Below, piece after piece: positions 31,674 to 36,028 of a DNA stretch of 36,028 bases. The notes under the pieces are model-generated. The model did no database searches. It saw only the letters and a program-made list of their open reading frames with translations, and had not been told where the DNA came from. The position numbers were made by a program, and so were the translations under genes. Numbering within the stretch: position 1 is the first letter of the stretch; the number at the start of each line of letters is the position of its first letter. Source of the stretch: Ruminococcus sp. Its GTDB lineage: Bacteria > Bacillota > Clostridia > Oscillospirales > Acutalibacteraceae. The stretch covers positions 1 through 36,028 of the forward strand of contig JAFQNJ010000032.1 of assembly GCA_017395925.1 (NCBI GenBank). Direction: 5' to 3'.

Positions 31674-34010
31674 ATGAAAAAGTCCACAAAGCTCCTATCC
31701 CTTCTCCTTGCAGTTCTCACTCTGCTCTCGGTAGCAACTGTGGGGCTTCTCTCGGTTTCTGCCGCAGATGCCACATTGAGCTACTCATTCAAGCAGGTTG
31801 ATGCAGGCTTTGCAGAAGGAACAATTACCCTGAAGGGCGATGCAGGCAAGTATTACCTCTACTGGGCTGACAGCACAAAGGCTCTGGAGGGATACAGAGA
31901 AATTGCAGTTCTCAGCATCACATCCGCTTCTGCTTCTTACGATTTGCTGGAAAATACTGTTATCCCACCCGATGCAGAGAAGCTCATTGCAATAAAGTCT
32001 TCAAGCACTCCTGCAGCGGCAGACCGCACAGTAGCAAAAGCCGCGGCAGTATACTCCATTCCCGCCTCACGCAAGCTTTCCTTCTCGAGTGCTGATGCAC
32101 TCTACACCTTCGGCTCTGTGGGTGACCCCCAGATTGCCAACGACTCCTACGGCTCAAACTCCTACCCCAACGACGAGGTACATCTGAAGAAAGCCTTTGA
32201 AACTCTCCACGCAAGAGACGTTGACTTCACCGTTTCTTCAGGCGACATTGTAAATGACCAGAACGGCAAACAGACCTATGCCGCAGAGTACAAGGTTTAT
32301 CAGAAAATCCTTGCCGAATCCCCCTACGCCAACCCTATCTACGAAGCAGTAGGCAACCACGATGTTGGCACAGTCTGGGACAAGAACGGCAACTACTATA
32401 ACAACAATGCGCCCTTTAACAAGGCGACAGGTCTTGACTCCACAGCCGAAACCATTAATGCAGGCACGCCCTACTACGAGATTACCGAGCCCACCACAGG
32501 CGACCACTTCATCTTTATGGCACTGGAGGGCGGCTTCTACACCAACAAGGGTACACAGTTCTCCACGGCACAGCTTGACTGGCTGGAGGGACTTCTGAAG
32601 AAATATTCAGGAGACGGAAAGAACATCTTCATCATCGAGCACGGCAACATCGGCGGCTGGGGTTCAGGTGATAAGCTCACCACTCCCTACTACTACGACC
32701 TTGCCCTTGTAAAGACAAACCCCGATGTCAAGCGCTTCATCTCCCTTATGGAGGAGTATAAGGAGTGCGTTATCATCACCGCCCACACTCACCTTGAGCT
32801 GGGTGCTCACCTTAACTACTCCGACAACAACGACACCTCCGCAGTTATGATGCACAACTCCGCCATCGGCGGTGTCAGACGCCTTGTAAACGGAAAAATT
32901 GACAGAAGTGCAGTGCTTGGACTTTCCGAGGGCTACATCGTTGACGTATTCGAGGACTGCATCGTATTTAACGGCATCAACCTCTACTACAACGAGATTA
33001 TGCCCGACTGCTCCTACATCATCCCCTTTGATACCGAGGCTCTGGAGACTCCCACCGAGACAAAGCCCACCGAAACTGATCCTGTGGAGACAAAGCCCAC
33101 GGAGAACACAACTCCCACAGAGACCGACCCCATAGAGACAAAACCCACCGTGGCTCCCTCCACAAGCACCACAGAGCCCTCCACCACACCTAAGATGACA
33201 GAGCCTGACACAGGAAATATCACTACCACATCCACAGAGCCTTACGAATACATCTACGGCGATGCTGATATGTCGGGAGAGGTAAACATCAAGGATGCAA
33301 CAGTTATCCAGAAGTATGCCGCTGATATGCTCACTCTTGAAGGCGTGGCATTCACTCAGGCAAACGTCACAGGTGACAAGGCTGTCAACGTCCGCGATGC
33401 AACAGCTATTCAGAAGTTTGTTGCAGGACTTATCACAGTATTCCCCGTAGAGAATAAAACTGTGACCGCTCCTGTTGGCGCAATCGCCCCCAAATATCTA
33501 GCAAAGGATGCTCTGGATAAGTATTACACATACAGCTCCTACGACCAGTATATGGCACTCAAGAAAGCTTATCTCTATGGCATCTTTCCTGAGGATGCAG
33601 GTAAACTTCCCGGCAGCGATTCCTACATCGATCCCTTTATCTACCTTATTGATGAACTTGAGGCTATTGTCCTTGCAACAGGCGGCAGCACCTCGGACAC
33701 ACCTGCAAGCGACATCACAGTATACTTTTCAAACAACTACAACTGGAGTTCGGTAAAGGCATACCTCTGGGGTTCAGGCGGCACCAAGGTTTCCTGGCCC
33801 GGCGAGGCAATGACCTTTGTAAGAGAGAACAGTCAGGGACAGGATATCTACTCTGTAACCTTCAGCTACGATGATTACCAGAACATCATCTTCACAGACG
33901 GCTCAAAGCAGACTTCTGACATCACCCTTTCGGGAGATAATAATGTAGGCTACTACATCTCCGGAGAAAGCGGCGGCAAATACACCTGCTCCACTTACAC
34001 CTACGAATAA
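31674..34010 (+). CDS. Secreted calcineurin-like metallophosphoesterase with internal dockerin and C-terminal CBM26-like module
   Basis: 778 aa. Signal peptide 1-30 (LLSVSA). The phosphoesterase domain (about 140-435) has the metal motifs GDPQ (Asp151), GDIVND (Asp191), GNHD (Asn228, His229, Asp230), His323 in EHGN and AHTH (His371, His373), so it should be active on phosphoesters. A Thr/Pro/Glu linker (about 455-525) leads to a dockerin (528-590: GDADMSGEVNIKD and VTGDKAVNVRD). A spacer domain follows, then residues 680-778 resemble starch-binding CBM26 (TVYFSNNYNWSSVKAYLWG, SWPGEAM, YSVTF, IIFTDGSKQTSDI). It is predicted to sit on a cohesin scaffold near starch. The substrate is unknown. 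Confidence 0.85.
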   Translation: MKKSTKLLSLLLAVLTLLSVATVGLLSVSAADATLSYSFKQVDAGFAEGTITLKGDAGKYYLYWADSTKALEGYREIAVLSITSASASYDLLENTVIPPDAEKLIAIKSSSTPAAADRTVAKAAAVYSIPASRKLSFSSADALYTFGSVGDPQIANDSYGSNSYPNDEVHLKKAFETLHARDVDFTVSSGDIVNDQNGKQTYAAEYKVYQKILAESPYANPIYEAVGNHDVGTVWDKNGNYYNNNAPFNKATGLDSTAETINAGTPYYEITEPTTGDHFIFMALEGGFYTNKGTQFSTAQLDWLEGLLKKYSGDGKNIFIIEHGNIGGWGSGDKLTTPYYYDLALVKTNPDVKRFISLMEEYKECVIITAHTHLELGAHLNYSDNNDTSAVMMHNSAIGGVRRLVNGKIDRSAVLGLSEGYIVDVFEDCIVFNGINLYYNEIMPDCSYIIPFDTEALETPTETKPTETDPVETKPTENTTPTETDPIETKPTVAPSTSTTEPSTTPKMTEPDTGNITTTSTEPYEYIYGDADMSGEVNIKDATVIQKYAADMLTLEGVAFTQANVTGDKAVNVRDATAIQKFVAGLITVFPVENKTVTAPVGAIAPKYLAKDALDKYYTYSSYDQYMALKKAYLYGIFPEDAGKLPGSDSYIDPFIYLIDELEAIVLATGGSTSDTPASDITVYFSNNYNWSSVKAYLWGSGGTKVSWPGEAMTFVRENSQGQDIYSVTFSYDDYQNIIFTDGSKQTSDITLSGDNNVGYYISGESGGKYTCSTYTYE

Positions 34011-34029
34011 CTTCAAAGTATAAGTCAGA

Positions 34030-34063
34030 AACCCACCATCCATTTTCAGGATGGTGGGTTTTA
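34030..34063 (+). terminator. Terminator of the metallophosphoesterase gene (bidirectional)
   Basis: A perfect 12-bp stem AACCCACCATCC / GGATGGTGGGTT around a 7-base loop is followed by TTATC. It sits between convergent genes. Confidence 0.85.
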
Positions 34064-34105
34064 TCATTAGTATATTCAGTTAAGTAGGCATTTACTGAAA
34101 GTGCA

Positions 34106-34894
34106 TCAGACGAGCCCTGCTATCCGTTTCTGAATTGCAGTTACATCCCTGACATCGCGTTGTCCGTCTCGGTTGAAGTCAGTGACATAATGAGGGGCAC
34201 CTGCTTCGGGGGTAAAGTCGTCGCTGAAAAGACAATCGTAATCAGGGAATGCAAGAAGCTCTGCCAGACATTTCTGAATTTGGGTTGCATCTTTGATGTT
34301 TAACTCTCGGTCGTTGTTTGCATCGCCAACGAGATATCCCAGACCGTATTCCTCAAACACAGCACTAATGTCAACTAACCCTTCATCATACGCATCCCTT
34401 AGGGCAATCACTTCACGTTCTGTTCTGTAATGAAGGTCATCGCCCGGGATGATAATATAGTAACCGTTTTCATCATAAAAGGGATGATATAGTGATACGT
34501 TAGTTTTGTCAGTCTTTACAACATAATCTCCATACAGTTGCACGCATATTCTTTCCTCTTCCCAGCTATCAATACCTTTTACAAGCACATAGTCAGGGGT
34601 GGCTTCATCTGCGGATGAAATCTCGGAAAAGTGTTCGTACAGTTCTTTATATCCATAGTCATATAGAGCATAAATCGGTCCTGGACTATCCTCTAAATAA
34701 CCACTGTAATTGAAATAAGCCAAATAATGTGTAAAGTACTGCTCATACTTACCGCCGGTATAATATTTGAGATAATCTAACTCTTCTTCCGTTTCGGTAT
34801 TTTGCAGTTGTATATCGGATTCAGATAATCCAAAAGCACAAACAGGAAAACTCAAAAGTGCAAGTATAATAACAAAACATAAAATCTTTTTCAT
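34106..34894 (-). CDS. Small secreted dockerin protein, paralogue 4
   Basis: 262 aa. The signal peptide (MKKILCFVIILALL.., ending near CAFG) resembles those of the paralogues at 3239 and 3985. The family domain shows TPDYVLVKG, QLYGDYVV, YYIIIPGDD and REVIALRDAYDEG, then YGLGYLVGD. The dockerin spans 190-262 with complete loops GDANNDRELNIKD and TDFNRDGQRDVRD, separated by a long linker of about 23 residues. The ribosome site AAGGAGG lies 9-10 bases from ATG. The gene is monocistronic, over 28 kb from its relatives, yet its promoter resembles theirs. Function unknown. Confidence 0.85.
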   Translation of the reverse strand: MKKILCFVIILALLSFPVCAFGLSESDIQLQNTETEEELDYLKYYTGGKYEQYFTHYLAYFNYSGYLEDSPGPIYALYDYGYKELYEHFSEISSADEATPDYVLVKGIDSWEEERICVQLYGDYVVKTDKTNVSLYHPFYDENGYYIIIPGDDLHYRTEREVIALRDAYDEGLVDISAVFEEYGLGYLVGDANNDRELNIKDATQIQKCLAELLAFPDYDCLFSDDFTPEAGAPHYVTDFNRDGQRDVRDVTAIQKRIAGLV

Positions 34895-34940
34895 AAAATC
34901 AACTCCTCCTTATATGATATTAACATCATCTTTCAGTTTC

Positions 34941-34969
34941 AGTATATCACCCGCATTTTTGCGTGTCAA
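34941..34969 (-). promoter_or_regulatory. Promoter of small dockerin paralogue 4
   Basis: On the minus strand TTGACA (34969-34964), a 17-base spacer and TATACT (34946-34941) with an extended TGA. The spacer start (GCAA) and the bases after the -10 (AAA.TGAA.GAT.ATG..TAAT) match those of the promoter at 480-508. Confidence 0.82.
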
Positions 34970-35061
34970 CTACGTTTTCGACACCAGCAACACCATAAGA
35001 ATAAGATGGTATTATAGAGATTTGCCTGCATATAAATAAATATATACTATAAATCCGAGAG

Positions 35062-35538
35062 GTGATTCTTACGGTTATAAGGTGGAAAAAATTACTCGTC
35101 TGTGTACTTATCCCTCTGCTTGTGGGGGGCTTGTCGGCACTTATCACCATGGGAAGCATGGAGAACTTTTCGTCCCTCAATAAGCCTCCACTCTCTCCCC
35201 CGGGCTGGCTCTTCCCCGTGGTGTGGACAATTCTCTTTGTCCTTATGGGCATTGCATCCTACATCGTACTGGAAAGAGGAAGCTTTGCCGAGACCAGAAC
35301 CGCGCTTTTCTTCTACGGTGTACAGCTTTTCTTCAACTTCTTCTGGTCAATTTTCTTCTTTAATTTTGAGCTGTATTATTTTTCCTTCCTCTGGCTTTTA
35401 GCCCTTTGGGTGCTGATAATCATTACTGCAGTGCTTTTCTTCAGAATCTCAAAGCCTGCAGGATATCTGATGATACCCTACATTCTCTGGGTAACCTTCG
35501 CAGGATATCTGAATCTGGGAATTGCAATACTGAACTGA
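35062..35538 (+). CDS. TspO/MBR family membrane protein
   Basis: 158 aa at most, five membrane helices. Family landmarks are SSLNKPPLSPPGWLFPVVWTIL (the conserved PP..P.W.F..VW), the middle FFFYGVQLFFNFFWSIFFF and the last helix PYILWVTFAGYLNLGIAILN. TspO proteins bind tetrapyrroles and affect porphyrin or stress responses. The start is unusual: the GTG at 35062 lies inside the ribosome site GAGAGGTGA, and the codon at the right distance (35071) is ACG, not ATG. The gene either uses ACG or starts weakly at the GTG. Confidence 0.9.
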   Translation: MILTVIRWKKLLVCVLIPLLVGGLSALITMGSMENFSSLNKPPLSPPGWLFPVVWTILFVLMGIASYIVLERGSFAETRTALFFYGVQLFFNFFWSIFFFNFELYYFSFLWLLALWVLIIITAVLFFRISKPAGYLMIPYILWVTFAGYLNLGIAILN

Positions 35539-35547
35539 ACAAAACAA

Positions 35548-35580
35548 AAGCCTGAGCGTATATAGCTCAGGCTTAATTCT
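35548..35580. terminator. Bidirectional terminator between tspO-like and immunity-like genes
   Basis: A perfect 10-bp stem AAGCCTGAGC / GCTCAGGCTT with a 7-base loop. It is followed by AATTCTT on the plus strand and by TTGTTTTG on the minus strand. Confidence 0.85.
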
Positions 35581-35590
35581 TACAGGACTC

Positions 35591-35890
35591 TTATTTATCT
35601 TCTGCTGAAGCTTCAGCGGGCTGAACATTATTGATAACAATAACCTCGGGTTTCTTGTCCTTTGTGAGAGCAAGAACCAATGCGATAACCCATGCAATCA
35701 TGGACCATCCCAGAAGAAGATTCAGAACCGCAATAGCAATCTTGTTTTCCTTTTTTCTGATGAATGCAACGATTGCAGGCAGCATATAAAGTGCCGCTGA
35801 AACAGCAAGTACAATCACTCCGACCACTAAAGCTATAATGAATAAAAAAGCTGCCGAAGTTGTTGCAGACGGGTCAATATAACATAACAT
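35591..35890 (-). CDS. Superinfection immunity family membrane protein
   Basis: 99 aa. One N-terminal membrane helix (about 13-38) runs into the family core YMLPAIVAFIRKKENKIAIAVLNLLLGWSMIAWVIALVLAL, with a second helix and a short charged tail. This matches the Imm_superinfect family, named for phage T4 Imm. Most bacterial members are chromosomal membrane proteins with no shown phage role. The ribosome site GAGGTAG supports the ATG. Confidence 0.85.
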   Translation of the reverse strand: MLCYIDPSATTSAAFLFIIALVVGVIVLAVSAALYMLPAIVAFIRKKENKIAIAVLNLLLGWSMIAWVIALVLALTKDKKPEVIVINNVQPAEASAEDK

Positions 35891-35938
35891 ATTAACTACC
35901 TCGTTTTCCGATTGCTGTAATCTGTATTGCGGAATTTA

Positions 35939-36028
35939 TCAGTTATTCTGACCTGCGGTCTTCAGAGTTACATCGTGGTAGCCGCCCTCGACGATGGAAA
36001 CGGAGGATACCAGCGTCAGCTTGGCATC
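35939..36028 (-). CDS. C-terminal end of an unidentified protein (5' end outside the window)
   Basis: The open frame from the window edge encodes 29 residues, beginning DAKLTLVSSVSIVEGG and ending KTAGQNN, then TGA. The codon use fits real coding sequence and the stop lies 49 bases before the downstream gene, so the two may be co-transcribed. The family cannot be recognised from this fragment. Confidence 0.55.
   Translation of the reverse strand, partial: DAKLTLVSSVSIVEGGYHDVTLKTAGQNN

Noticed and set aside
1..36028. tRNA, rRNA, CRISPR, transposase, integrase or toxin-antitoxin genes
   Set aside because: Looked for on both strands; no cloverleaf with CCA-type ends, no regular spaced repeats and no recombinase motifs were seen.

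Overview
The window looks like a chromosome segment of a fermentative, low-to-moderate GC Gram-positive anaerobe of the Clostridia, most likely a gut Ruminococcus/Oscillospiraceae relative. The reasons are AGGAGG/GGTGAT ribosome sites, sigma-A promoters, several dockerin-bearing secreted proteins, a Mn2+ (yybP-ykoY) riboswitch, clostridial 2-oxoacid:ferredoxin oxidoreductase genes and a heterodimeric ABC exporter. One protein joins a dockerin to a starch-binding CBM26-like module, which recalls the amylosome of Ruminococcus bromii; that assignment is an inference. No rRNA, tRNA, CRISPR array, insertion sequence or phage gene was seen.

Layout. Positions 1-400 hold the end of glutamine synthetase and its terminator. 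Positions 480-5740 are an AT-rich secreted-protein block: a subtilisin-like peptidase with a C-terminal dockerin, then three small secreted dockerin proteins of one unnamed family. Between the second and third lies a recombination scar made of half a duplicated terminator plus a remnant of a second peptidase-like C-terminus. A zinc-ribbon membrane protein (minus strand) follows, then a Mn2+ riboswitch controlling a CaCA-family cation exchanger. Minus-strand genes from 11.4 kb down to 7.6 kb are mgtE, a secreted class 3 lipase-like protein and lactate dehydrogenase; mgtE has a long leader with a 32-codon ORF. A second minus-strand operon (17.3 to 11.5 kb) encodes a sodium:solute symporter, IorA, IorB, a PaaK-type acyl-CoA ligase and a double-ACT protein, a set expected to ferment aromatic amino acids to aryl acetates.

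From 17.46 kb the plus strand carries a 21-codon leader peptide with Met-Met-Cys and an attenuator-like hairpin, then metY and metA (acetyl-CoA type, Glu111), then a heterodimeric ABC exporter with one degenerate ATP site. A flavin-reductase-like protein (minus) and a polysaccharide flippase (plus) follow. A sugar-type ABC importer (binding lipoprotein and two permeases, minus strand) contains a terminator and a 54-bp palindromic element between the binding protein and the permeases. The right end holds a lipoprotein plus a small K+ channel, the metallophosphoesterase-dockerin-CBM26 protein, a fourth small dockerin protein, a TspO homologue, a superinfection-immunity-family membrane protein and the tail of an unidentified gene.

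The most unusual material is the dockerin set. Four paralogues at both ends of the window share an undescribed N-terminal domain, and the promoter of the peptidase operon closely resembles that of the distant fourth paralogue, which suggests co-regulation. The scaffoldin or cohesin that would bind these dockerins is not in the window.
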